Positions 1 through 7,757 of a DNA stretch of 64,000 bases are shown here, one piece after another. A model generated the notes under the pieces. The model worked only from the letters and a program-made list of their open reading frames with translations, made no database searches and had not been told where the DNA came from. A program made the translations under genes and the position numbers. The stretch is from Alteromonadaceae bacterium. GTDB taxonomy: Bacteria; Pseudomonadota; Gammaproteobacteria; Enterobacterales; Alteromonadaceae. How positions within the stretch are numbered: the first letter of the stretch is position 1; every line of letters starts with the position of its first letter. The stretch lies in the NCBI GenBank assembly GCA_013373625.1, contig JABXHM010000011.1:113867-177866 (forward strand), written 5' to 3'.

Positions 1-437
1 TGCAGGATCACCTGCGCCGACTGTTGCTCGACCTGCTCTACCGTGACGCCTTCAAGCAAATCCAGGCCATCCAGGTCCGCCGGAAACAACTGTTGGCCCA
101 GCGCCTGAATACTGACCACCTGACCAAAACTGTCGAGTTGATAATCGGCGGCATGTAACCGGGTTTGGCCGGCAAATCCTTGATCAGACACCAGTATATG
201 TTCGATGGGGGTAGCATGGGCTTTGTTTAAGTCAATGCCCAGGGCGCGCAAGGCCTGCTCGCTGCGTTTAGCCAGCGCAATAACCCGCGCGTCAAAGCCG
301 GGATGCGCAGTGGATTCACAACTAAACCGGTTCGCGTCGATCAGCGTGACACTGTGTCGTCCCTGCATCACCAAACTGCGCGCCAGTGTTGCACCGACTG
401 CACCACCGCCTACTATCACAATATCCGAATGTTTCAC
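1..437 (-). CDS. ubiH: 2-octaprenyl-6-methoxyphenol hydroxylase UbiH (partial, N-terminal part)
   Basis: Flavin-dependent monooxygenase of ubiquinone biosynthesis. Only about the first 145 residues are in the window; the gene runs off the left edge. The reading begins with the dinucleotide-binding motif GGGAVGATLA near residue 10 and has FDARVIALAKRS near residue 50, a stretch typical of the UbiH/UbiF/VisC hydroxylases. The start is taken as GTG at 437, since I find no in-frame ATG downstream of the pepP stop. It lies 53 bases after pepP on the same strand, the usual pepP-ubiH order. The choice of UbiH over a paralogue rests on this order. Confidence 0.88.
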   Translation of the reverse strand, partial: MKHSDIVIVGGGAVGATLARSLVMQGRHSVTLIDANRFSCESTAHPGFDARVIALAKRSEQALRALGIDLNKAHATPIEHILVSDQGFAGQTRLHAADYQLDSFGQVVSIQALGQQLFPADLDGLDLLEGVTVEQVEQQSAQVIL

Positions 438-490
438 CTTAACTTGTTGCTCCGTAACCTGGTTCACTCTGCTTGATGTAGCTGGCCTTA

Positions 491-1807
491 CTACGTGCGT
501 TTGGCCATTAACGCTTCGATGTCAGCAATTGTTTTTGGCACGCCCCCCGTGAGCATGTCGTAACCGTCATGGGTGATCACAATATTATCTTCGATACGAA
601 TACCTGTGCCTCGGTATTCTGGCGCAATATCGGCGTCGTCAGGCACATATATTCCCGGCTCGACAGTAATCACCATGCCGTCCTGTAACGGCGTGGGCTC
701 TCCATTGAGCGCGTAATCCCCTACATCATGAACATCTAACCCTAAATAATGCCCGAGTCCATGCATAAAAAACCGGCGCCAGCTCTGCGCCGACAGCGCG
801 TCTTCGAATGACTCATTGATTAACCCCAGTTTACACAAACCTTGTGTGATCACACCGATCACCACCTGCGTTACGTCGGGTAAGGTGACACCAGCCCTAA
901 TCTCGTTGAGCGCCGCTTCCTGTGCGTCAAGCACCAGTTGATATAACTGTGCCTGAGGCGCGCTGAATTTGCCATTTACCGGGAAGGTACGGGTAATATC
1001 GGCAGCATAACCATTATATTCTGCGCCGGCATCGATCAGGATCAAAGTGCCATCCAATATCTGGTCACTATTTTCGGTATAGTGCAAAATACAGGCATTG
1101 TCGCCGCCTCCAACAATAGTGCCATAGGCAGGCTGGCGGGCACCAGCCATAGCAAATTCATGATGCAATTCGGCCTCGAGCTGATATTCGAAACACCCAG
1201 GGTGAGCAAATTGCATAGCGCGACAATGCGCCCGAGCCGAAATGTCAGCTGCAGTGCGCATAACTTCTATTTCGTCACGCGATTTAAGCAAACGCATTGC
1301 ATGTAATAAAGGGCGGCTATCAACCAGTTGTTGCGGTGCGCGATTTTGTTTAGGTGCGTTGCGCAGTACGTCTAGTGCCGAAAAGACAGCATCGTCCGCA
1401 AAGTCATACTCACCCTGGGCAAAATAGAGGGCATCGTGGCCATCAAGCCATTCGGGTAGTAATTCGCTGAGTGCTTCAGTGGGGTAAGCGTCGTCGAGTT
1501 TAAAAACGTTTGCGGCTTGCTCAGGCCCCAGCCTGCGACCGTGCCAGATTTCCATTTGAGCATCATTGGCCAGGCACACCATTGCCCGGTAATCGCCGCC
1601 GTAACGCTCATGATTTGACAATAACAACCAGGCTTCAGGCTCGTTAAAGCCGGTTAAGTACCAAAAGTCGCTGTGTTGACGAAATACATATTCGGTGTCG
1701 CGGCTACGCGTAATGAGGTGCGCAGCGGGTACCAGCAACATACTGTTTTCCGACATGCGACTTAACAGACGGGTTTGCCGCTGACGATACTGTTTGGCGT
1801 TAAGCAT
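491..1807 (-). CDS. pepP: Xaa-Pro aminopeptidase (aminopeptidase P)
   Basis: Cytoplasmic metallopeptidase that removes an N-terminal residue preceding proline. At 438 residues it has the length of the E. coli enzyme. The N-terminal half is the creatinase/prolidase-like domain. The C-terminal half is the pita-bread fold with the two-metal ligands visible in order: IDAGAEYNGYAADITRTF (two Asp), HGLGHYLGLDVHDVG (His), EPGIY (Glu) and GIRIEDNI (Glu). It is followed by ubiH and preceded by ygfB on the same strand, matching the enteric ygfB-pepP-ubiH arrangement, so co-transcription is likely. Confidence 0.96.
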   Translation of the reverse strand: MLNAKQYRQRQTRLLSRMSENSMLLVPAAHLITRSRDTEYVFRQHSDFWYLTGFNEPEAWLLLSNHERYGGDYRAMVCLANDAQMEIWHGRRLGPEQAANVFKLDDAYPTEALSELLPEWLDGHDALYFAQGEYDFADDAVFSALDVLRNAPKQNRAPQQLVDSRPLLHAMRLLKSRDEIEVMRTAADISARAHCRAMQFAHPGCFEYQLEAELHHEFAMAGARQPAYGTIVGGGDNACILHYTENSDQILDGTLILIDAGAEYNGYAADITRTFPVNGKFSAPQAQLYQLVLDAQEAALNEIRAGVTLPDVTQVVIGVITQGLCKLGLINESFEDALSAQSWRRFFMHGLGHYLGLDVHDVGDYALNGEPTPLQDGMVITVEPGIYVPDDADIAPEYRGTGIRIEDNIVITHDGYDMLTGGVPKTIADIEALMAKRT

Positions 1808-1892
1808 AGTGATCCCACAAACTGGCAGGCTGACGCCTGATTGCTGGCTAACATTCGGTACTTAAAGGGGCCTGAAACGCTCCCTGATACGG

Positions 1893-2459
1893 CTAATGAA
1901 CCGACGGCGAATCCTGCTGATCTTCCAACAATGACTGACCCAGCTCATTAAAACACAGCAGTGCCGAAATACGCACATACTCCATCACTTCAAGTAAAGC
2001 CTGTTCCGACTCTTCATCGTCGTTCATCGGCTCTTCCATGCGTGCAATATCAGAAAAATCCTGCAGCGCTTCGCGAACATCCTCAGAGCAATTGCTGAGT
2101 TTTTGTTGGTATAAACCAAAACCGGCCATAAATCCCTGTACCCAATTGATGAGGCCAAGGCCCCGGTCATTTATGGGTTGAGAGTCATCCGGCAACATAA
2201 GTTGCAAACCATACTGGCCATCAACCAGTTGCTGACAGGTTTCGTTAAACAGCGTTTGCAGTTGTTTGATTACAGGCTCAGCGAGAGGGTCGCCCTGGTT
2301 CATGGTGTCCTGCAGTACGACCATCCAATGCTGCTCGCTCAAAGCCATGCCACCACACAACATACCGCACATCATGCCATGAATTTCTGCGCCATCGACA
2401 ACCATTTCGTTATCGGTGAGGCATTGAGTTAAAGCGTCGAAATCGGTGGTCATATTCAC
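1893..2459 (-). CDS. ygfB: UPF0149 family protein YgfB
   Basis: Member of the UPF0149/YgfB family of about 190-residue acidic helical proteins. The translation has the family character: FDALTQCLTDNEMVVDGAEIHGMMCGMLCGG at the N-terminus, WVQGFMAGFGL in the middle, and an acidic tail with ARMEEPMNDDEESEQ. Two starts are possible, ATG 2459 and ATG 2453 (MNMTTD); neither has a strong Shine-Dalgarno, and I keep the longer. The family has no catalytic motif and its biochemical role is not apparent from sequence. It heads the pepP-ubiH unit. Confidence 0.93.
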   Translation of the reverse strand: MNMTTDFDALTQCLTDNEMVVDGAEIHGMMCGMLCGGMALSEQHWMVVLQDTMNQGDPLAEPVIKQLQTLFNETCQQLVDGQYGLQLMLPDDSQPINDRGLGLINWVQGFMAGFGLYQQKLSNCSEDVREALQDFSDIARMEEPMNDDEESEQALLEVMEYVRISALLCFNELGQSLLEDQQDSPSVH

Positions 2460-2651
2460 GAGGGTGTTTCCGTAGATGTTTTATCCAATGCTAACAAATG
2501 CACCCGCCCAATGCCAAAGTTCTCGGGCAGTTGCACAAAAATAGGACTGCTTTGGTATGCAAAGTGAGCACTTGAATATCATATACTAATTGTTAGGTAG
2601 CAGTTAGCCACTGATTCTACTATGATCAGGGTTCGCAAGTAATTCTGTTAC

Positions 2652-2679
2652 TTGCATAGCGGCGCAGAGGGCGTAAACT
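2652..2679 (+). promoter_or_regulatory. Probable sigma-70 promoter of 6S RNA
   Basis: TTGCAT at 2652-2657 and TAAACT at 2674-2679 are separated by 16 bases and would start transcription near 2686, just before the 6S RNA 5' stem. The assignment is by eye from consensus only. Confidence 0.45.
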
Positions 2680-2705
2680 TAATCCTTTGCAAATCGCACA
2701 TAACA

Positions 2706-2890
2706 ATGTCTCCTGGAGTGTTTGCCAGTCTATTCATGTCCCTGGCCGATGCTTTTTACCAAGGAAGTTGACGTGTCACTATTGTGCAAGCTCGGCGCGT
2801 ACCGAGAAGCCTACGGTGATAAAGATACTTCCGCCCTGAACTTTTCGGTTCTAGGGCGAACAATAGACAGCGGCACTTTGGGAGGCGCCA
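2706..2890 (+). ncRNA. ssrS: 6S RNA (SsrS)
   Basis: Regulatory RNA that binds the housekeeping RNA polymerase holoenzyme in stationary phase. The closing stem is visible: CTCCTGGAGTG at 2710-2720 pairs along its full length, with G-U pairs, with CACTTTGGGAG at 2874-2884. Conserved interior sequence is also present: CTCGGCGCGTACCGAGAAGCC near 2790-2810, and a CGCCCTGAAC/GTTCTAGGGCG arm near 2832-2858 that matches the arm of E. coli 6S. The length of about 185 nt is normal. The position beside ygfB and upstream of fau is the classic one, although two extra genes intervene before fau. Exact ends are estimated. A spurious open reading frame overlaps it. Confidence 0.93.
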
Positions 2891-2908
2891 TTATCCACGG
2901 AATTATCA

Positions 2909-3805
2909 ATGGCAATAATAAACTTCGGTTCGGTAAACATTGACCACGTCTATCAGGTAGAACACTTTGTTAATCCGGGCGAAACCATCGCTTCACAGGA
3001 TTATCAGCAGCTCCTCGGTGGTAAAGGCGCTAATCAGTCAATCGCCCTCGCAGCAGCTGGTGCAGACGTTAAACACGTAGGTAAAATCAACCAGTCAGAC
3101 AGCACCTTCAAGCAAACGCTTATTAAACACGGCATAGACTGTCAGTTTTTACAGTGTGTTGAAGCTCCCTCAGGTCACGCGATTATCCAGGTAACGCCTT
3201 CAGGCGAAAATGCCATTGTTTTATTCGGTGGTGCTAATCAGGAAATTGGCAGCAAAGATATACTCCATGCGCTGGATAAATGCCGGCCGAGCGACTGGGT
3301 ACTCACCCAAAACGAAACCAGCGGTCTGGCCGAAATGCTGCAACTGGCCAAAGAGAAACAATTACGGGTGGCGTTTAACCCGGCCCCAATGAGCGAGTCA
3401 GTTAAATCGCTGCCACACGAGTGTATTGATCTGTTAGTGGTCAACGAAGTGGAAGCCGCAGAATTAAGCGGCGAGCAGGAACTCGATGCCATTATTGCCC
3501 ATTTCAAAACGCAATGGTCGCATGCAGAAGTCATTATCACACTGGGTAAAGCAGGCGTGATCATGCTAAAAGATCAAGAAACCATTCAGGTTGACGCGTT
3601 TATTGTTGACGCCGTTGATACCACTGCCGCCGGCGATACCTTCATAGGCTATTTTTTAGCGGCGTACAGCCAGCACGCTGATGCGCGTCAGGCATTAAAG
3701 CGCGGATGCGCGGCATCGGCGATTTCAGTTACCCGTATGGGCGCTGCACAGTCTATCCCAGCAATGAAAGACGTTGACCGTTTTTTGGCAAAACATACAA
3801 AATAG
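2909..3805 (+). CDS. rbsK: Ribokinase / PfkB-family sugar kinase
   Basis: ATP-dependent kinase, most likely phosphorylating ribose to ribose-5-phosphate. Its 298 residues fit ribokinases. The PfkB signatures are present: GGKGANQSIALAAAG near residue 37, and the C-terminal DTTAAGDTFIGYFLAA with the anion-hole GAGD-like turn and catalytic Asp. The TTAAGDTF motif and NPAPM are ribokinase-like. It starts only about 20 nt after the 6S RNA 3' end, so it may be read through from the ssrS promoter as ygfA/fau is in enterics. A nucleoside hydrolase follows 48 bases later, which supports a role in using ribose from nucleosides. Substrate specificity is inferred. Confidence 0.85.
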   Translation: MAIINFGSVNIDHVYQVEHFVNPGETIASQDYQQLLGGKGANQSIALAAAGADVKHVGKINQSDSTFKQTLIKHGIDCQFLQCVEAPSGHAIIQVTPSGENAIVLFGGANQEIGSKDILHALDKCRPSDWVLTQNETSGLAEMLQLAKEKQLRVAFNPAPMSESVKSLPHECIDLLVVNEVEAAELSGEQELDAIIAHFKTQWSHAEVIITLGKAGVIMLKDQETIQVDAFIVDAVDTTAAGDTFIGYFLAAYSQHADARQALKRGCAASAISVTRMGAAQSIPAMKDVDRFLAKHTK

Positions 3806-3853
3806 CTGGCCTCGGCATTAACGACAGCTAAAAAAAATAGAAAAGAGAACCCT

Positions 3854-4798
3854 ATGACTCACAAGATTATTTTAGACACGGATCCCGGCATCGACGATGC
3901 TATGGCAATATTTTTTGCGTTTCAGCACCCTGACATTGAAGTACTGGGACTGACCACCGTTTATGGCAACATTCCGGTTACTATGGCGGCTCGCAATGCC
4001 TTAACGTTATGTGATATTGCTGGTCGTCAGGACATTCCTGTCACCAAAGGTGTCGCCATGCCATGGGTGGGGCCCGAGTCGGATTATGCGCATTTTGTAC
4101 ACGGCGACGATGGCTTCGGCAATATTAATTTTCCACCTTCGACCCGGGAGCTGGATCCCCGTGACTCGGCACAGTTCATTGTGGATATGGCCCGCAAACA
4201 TCCGGGCGAAATTACCCTGGTCGCCATCGGTCCGCTGGGCAATATAGCCATGGCATTGCGCCTTGAGCCGGAACTGCCTAAGTTAGTAAAAGGCATTAGT
4301 ATTATGGGCGGCGCGGCCTTTGTACCCGGTAATGTTACACCAGTTGCTGAAGCGAATATCTGGAATGATGCACACGCCGCTGATATTGTTTTTTCAGCCG
4401 ACTGGGAAGTAAAAATGTTTGGCCTGGACGTGACATTATTTGCGCCCACGGATCCTGAGTTTGTGGATATTCTTGCCCAAAAGAACCCAACACTCGGTGG
4501 CTTTGTTCAGCAAGCATCGCAGTTTTATATTGATTTTTACTCACAAAACCGCGACGAAAAAGTGTGTTTCTTTCATGATGCCTTTCCATTAGCCGAGCTG
4601 GTTGCACCCGAACTGTTTGAATTTACCCGTGGCAACGTTCGTATTTCTACCGATGATTTAAATCGCGGACAAACCATTGTGGCGCCGCCAGGAACGACTG
4701 CCAGTCCACTGTGGACAGAAGCGCCGTTTACGCAGGCGGCCACTGGCGTGAAGCACGATGAGCTGTTCCAGCTGTTTATTGATACCTACGCTCTGTAA
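3854..4798 (+). CDS. Inosine-uridine-preferring nucleoside hydrolase family protein
   Basis: Hydrolyses the N-glycosidic bond of ribonucleosides to free base and ribose. The N-terminal DTDPGIDDA motif binds the catalytic calcium, and NIWNDAHAAD and the C-terminal HDAF supply further conserved Asn, Asp and His of the family. The length of 314 residues is normal. It follows rbsK on the same strand, and the two together would turn nucleosides into ribose-5-phosphate, the substrate of RpiA about 1 kb downstream. Whether it prefers purine or pyrimidine nucleosides (RihA, RihB or RihC type) cannot be told from this reading. Confidence 0.92.
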   Translation: MTHKIILDTDPGIDDAMAIFFAFQHPDIEVLGLTTVYGNIPVTMAARNALTLCDIAGRQDIPVTKGVAMPWVGPESDYAHFVHGDDGFGNINFPPSTRELDPRDSAQFIVDMARKHPGEITLVAIGPLGNIAMALRLEPELPKLVKGISIMGGAAFVPGNVTPVAEANIWNDAHAADIVFSADWEVKMFGLDVTLFAPTDPEFVDILAQKNPTLGGFVQQASQFYIDFYSQNRDEKVCFFHDAFPLAELVAPELFEFTRGNVRISTDDLNRGQTIVAPPGTTASPLWTEAPFTQAATGVKHDELFQLFIDTYAL

Positions 4799-4803
4799 CC
4801 GGT

Positions 4804-4833
4804 ATTTGCCTGCCAGTTCGCTGGCAGGCAAAT
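4804..4833. terminator. Perfect 13-bp hairpin between nucleoside hydrolase and fau
   Basis: ATTTGCCTGCCAG at 4804-4816, loop TTCG, and CTGGCAGGCAAAT at 4821-4833 form an uninterrupted stem with a stable UUCG-type tetraloop. No U-tract follows (AGCACCTGT), and the fau start is only 9 bases beyond. It may be an mRNA-stabilising 3' end of the rbsK unit or an attenuator rather than a strong intrinsic terminator. Confidence 0.6.
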
Positions 4834-4842
4834 AGCACCTGT

Positions 4843-5439
4843 ATGACCATCCGCACTGATTTACCCAGCCGCCAACAACTGCGCAACATGCTCCGCGAAC
4901 GCCGTCGGGCACTTAGCGCCGCCGCTCAGCAACAAGCGGCTGAAGCTGTATGCCAGCAACTCCTGTCTACACTTACAAAGCAAACCCGGCTTATTGCGGG
5001 TTACTTAGCTAATGACGGAGAAGTAATACTGAACCCCACACTGTCAGCATGCCAGCAGCGGGGCGTAGCGGTATCGCTGCCAGTATTGCACCCTTTTAGC
5101 GGTAAACACTTGTTGTTTCAGCACTACACGCCACAAACCCCAATGACACATAATCGCTTTGGTATCAGCGAGCCTGAGTTAAATAGCACCCAGATACATT
5201 TACTGAATCACCATGACATGTTGCTAATGCCACTCGTCGGCTTTGATGCCAACGGCAACCGACTCGGTATGGGCGGGGGTTTCTACGACCGCACGCTGGC
5301 GCACTTACACCACCTTAGCAAACGCCCGCTGTTAGTGGGCCTGGCGCATGATTGCCAACAGGTTGATGCACTCCCGGTTGAGGCCTGGGATATTCCGCTC
5401 GATTGTATTGTCACCCCCACTCAAATCATTAACCTTTAA
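4843..5439 (+). CDS. fau: 5-formyltetrahydrofolate cyclo-ligase
   Basis: ATP-dependent conversion of 5-formyl-THF to 5,10-methenyl-THF in the cytoplasmic folate pool (ygfA in older E. coli naming). Its 198 residues fit the family. The N-terminal LRNMLRERRRALS helix and the C-terminal LMPLVGFDANGNRLGMGGGFYDRTL signature (glycine-rich phosphate loop, then FYDR) are diagnostic. In enterics this gene follows 6S RNA directly; here rbsK and a nucleoside hydrolase intervene. The hairpin just upstream leaves little room for its own promoter, so it may be translated from a read-through transcript. Confidence 0.95.
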   Translation: MTIRTDLPSRQQLRNMLRERRRALSAAAQQQAAEAVCQQLLSTLTKQTRLIAGYLANDGEVILNPTLSACQQRGVAVSLPVLHPFSGKHLLFQHYTPQTPMTHNRFGISEPELNSTQIHLLNHHDMLLMPLVGFDANGNRLGMGGGFYDRTLAHLHHLSKRPLLVGLAHDCQQVDALPVEAWDIPLDCIVTPTQIINL

Positions 5440-5560
5440 GAACATATTTTGATACTAAAAGCCTGAGCCGACCAGCTTAACTCGCGAGTGAAATGCTGTT
5501 TATCTGTGCACATATCGGCTAAACTACGCCCTCTTTTATTAGCGGATAGCGAACACACGC

Positions 5561-6214
5561 ATGGATCAAAATGCCAAGAAGCAGGCGGTTGGCCGCGCTG
5601 CAGTAAAATATGTAGAGCCAGAGACCATCATTGGCGTAGGTACCGGCTCCACGGTGAATCATTTTATCGATGCCCTGGCCGATATTAAGCATCAGATTAC
5701 GGGTGCTGTATCCAGTTCTGTGGCTTCCACAGAGCGCCTTAAAGCACTGGGTATCGAGATATTTGAACTGAATGACGTAGATTACCTGTCAGTGTATGTG
5801 GATGGTGCCGATGAGGTAACCGAACACAAACATATGATCAAGGGGGGCGGCGCGGCACTGACACAAGAAAAAATCGTCTCAGCCGTAGCCAGGAAATTCG
5901 TTTGCATTGTTGATGACAGCAAAGAAGTCGGCGTGTTAGGTAAGTTCCCTTTACCTGTCGAAGTCATTCCCATGGCACGCTCCTATGTTGCCCGTGAACT
6001 GGTTAAACTCGGCGGCGATCCAGCCTATCGCCAAGGCGTAGTAACGGATAACGGCAATGTTATTCTGGATGTGCATAATCTGGAGATTTTAGATCCGGTA
6101 GCAATGGAGAAAGCCATCAATAATATTCCGGGCGTGGTGACCAACGGTATCTTTGGTATTCGTGGGGCCGACGTGGTGCTGGTTGCAACGGAAAATGGCG
6201 TAGTAACACGATAA
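5561..6214 (+). CDS. rpiA: Ribose-5-phosphate isomerase A
   Basis: Interconverts ribose-5-phosphate and ribulose-5-phosphate in the pentose phosphate pathway. Its 217 residues are close to the 219 of E. coli. [13 protein letters not shown] forms the phosphate-binding loop, VDGADEV carries the catalytic Asp, and [12 protein letters not shown] is the conserved active-site loop with Lys and Glu. Divergence from serA seen in enterics is not present here: rpiA and serA both read rightward. A likely -10, TAAACT, lies about 5518-5523. The product of the upstream ribokinase is its substrate. Confidence 0.97.
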   Translation: MDQNAKKQAVGRAAVKYVEPETIIGVGTGSTVNHFIDALADIKHQITGAVSSSVASTERLKALGIEIFELNDVDYLSVYVDGADEVTEHKHMIKGGGAALTQEKIVSAVARKFVCIVDDSKEVGVLGKFPLPVEVIPMARSYVARELVKLGGDPAYRQGVVTDNGNVILDVHNLEILDPVAMEKAINNIPGVVTNGIFGIRGADVVLVATENGVVTR

Positions 6215-6348
6215 ATTCACGCTCGCCCAACACGCAAGGTTATGGCAACGCTATATTCCAAAATGATATCAGTCATAGCCTCGCAAAGCGTTAGAAATAC
6301 CATAAAGCACTTTCACCTTGTGCAGGCTTTATGTTATTTTACCCATAT

Positions 6349-6364
6349 AGACGTCCAGATGTCT
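6349..6364. promoter_or_regulatory. Probable MetJ operator (two tandem met boxes) ahead of serA
   Basis: AGACGTCC at 6349-6356 is followed directly by AGATGTCT at 6357-6364. Each matches the met box AGACGTCT at seven of eight positions, and the head-to-tail 8-bp spacing is that used by MetJ. They lie just downstream of a possible promoter (TTTCAC 6311-6316, TTATTT 6334-6339) and 28 bases before the serA ATG, a position suited to repression. MetJ itself is not in the window. Confidence 0.7.
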
Positions 6365-6392
6365 CTTAACTCCCTGACTGAGAAGCGATGCA

Positions 6393-7622
6393 ATGAGCAA
6401 ATTTTCATTATCTAAAGATAAAATCAAAATCTTACTGCTTGAAGGCGTGCATAACAGCGCCCTGGAAACCCTGCAGTCTAATGGTTATACCAACATTGAG
6501 TATTTAAAAACCTCACTGCCCGAAGACGAATTAATCGAAAAGATTAAAGACGTGCATTTTGTTGGTCTTCGCTCACGAACGCATATTAGTGAAAAAGTGG
6601 TTGAAGCTGCCAGTAAGCTGGTTGCAATTGGTTGCTTTTGCATTGGTACTAATCAGGTAGATTTAAAAGCCACTCAGGCAAGAGGTATTCCGGTATTCAA
6701 CGCCCCCTTCTCCAACACCCGTTCGGTTGCTGAACTGGTGCTGGGTCAGCTAATTTTACTGCTGCGCCGGGTACCGCAAAAGAATGCCCAGGCACACCGT
6801 GGTGGTTGGGATAAGAGCGCTGAAGGGTCATATGAAGCCAGAGGTAAAACACTGGGTATCGTCGGTTATGGTCATATTGGCACGCAATTGTCGATACTGG
6901 CAGAACACCTGGGTATGAAAGTACGTTTCTTCGATATTGAAGATAAGTTAGTGCTGGGTAATTCTGAGCAAATTAAAACCCTTAACGAGCTGCTGGCAAT
7001 TTCTGACGTAGTCTCGCTACACGTGCCAGAAACGCCACAAACCAAGGATCTCATTGGTGAAGCAGAGCTTGCACAAATGAAGCCGGGCAGCATTTTGATC
7101 AATGCTTCGCGCGGAACAGTTGTTGATATAGATGCGCTGGCTGCCGCTTTAGAGTCGGGGCATCTTGGTGGCGCTGCTATTGATGTGTTCCCTGTAGAGC
7201 CAAAATCAAACAACGAAGAATTTGAGTCGCCGCTGCGTAAGTTTGATAACGTGATACTCACCCCGCATGTAGGTGGCAGCACACAGGAAGCTCAACAGAA
7301 TATCGGTATCGAAGTAGCAGGTAAACTCGCCAAATACAGCGACAACGGCTCTACACTGTCTGCGGTTAACTTCCCAGAGGTGTCATTACCTGAAAACGTT
7401 CAGCGCTCGCGTTTACTGCACGTTCACGAAAACCGCCCGGGCGTACTAACGCAAATCAACCAGGCGTTTGCAGAAAAAGGCATTAATATTGAAGCGCAAT
7501 ACCTGCAAACTAACGCCGAAATTGGTTACGTGGTTATTGATGTAGAAGCCGACAAAGCTGATGAAGCACTGTCTGAGCTGATGCAAATTAATGGCACCAT
7601 AAAAACCCGCGTGCTGCATTAA
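6393..7622 (+). CDS. serA: D-3-phosphoglycerate dehydrogenase
   Basis: First step of serine biosynthesis: NAD-dependent oxidation of 3-phosphoglycerate to 3-phosphohydroxypyruvate. It has 409 residues against 410 in E. coli. The NAD fold shows GIVGYGHIGTQLSILAEHLG near residue 150, with the catalytic Arg (INASRGTVVD), Glu and His (LTPHVGGST). The C-terminal about 80 residues form an ACT domain (HENRPGVLTQINQAFAEKGINIEAQY), the serine feedback site. It stands alone after rpiA, and tandem met boxes precede it, suggesting coupling to methionine level in addition to allosteric serine control. Confidence 0.97.
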   Translation: MSKFSLSKDKIKILLLEGVHNSALETLQSNGYTNIEYLKTSLPEDELIEKIKDVHFVGLRSRTHISEKVVEAASKLVAIGCFCIGTNQVDLKATQARGIPVFNAPFSNTRSVAELVLGQLILLLRRVPQKNAQAHRGGWDKSAEGSYEARGKTLGIVGYGHIGTQLSILAEHLGMKVRFFDIEDKLVLGNSEQIKTLNELLAISDVVSLHVPETPQTKDLIGEAELAQMKPGSILINASRGTVVDIDALAAALESGHLGGAAIDVFPVEPKSNNEEFESPLRKFDNVILTPHVGGSTQEAQQNIGIEVAGKLAKYSDNGSTLSAVNFPEVSLPENVQRSRLLHVHENRPGVLTQINQAFAEKGINIEAQYLQTNAEIGYVVIDVEADKADEALSELMQINGTIKTRVLH

Positions 7623-7667
7623 TTCACAGCACGTATACGTCCTCACCGGCCACATACACACGCCTTC

Positions 7668-7697
7668 GTCCCGGATAAGTTCTAGCCATTCCGGGAC
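7668..7697. repeat. REP-like inverted repeat (copy 1), possible terminator
   Basis: GTCCCGGA at 7668-7675 and TCCGGGAC at 7690-7697 flank a 14-nt loop. It lies between the convergent ends of serA and the phosphodiesterase gene. It shares TCCCGGATAAG and TTCCGGGA with the element at 9002-9032, so it is probably a dispersed extragenic repeat. No U-tract follows on either strand. Confidence 0.55.
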
Positions 7698-7757
7698 ATG
7701 GGTGTTTACTTAGTTCGGTTGTACCGACCTTTGACTTTCCTCATAAAACTACACCGT

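Noticed and set aside
2460..2705. A short or frameshifted zapA
   Set aside because: Both strands were read; no ZapA-like stretch occurs and stops are frequent.
2722..2943. Open frame of 73 codons on the + strand
   Set aside because: It lies almost wholly inside the 6S RNA, whose paired ends and conserved core explain the sequence.
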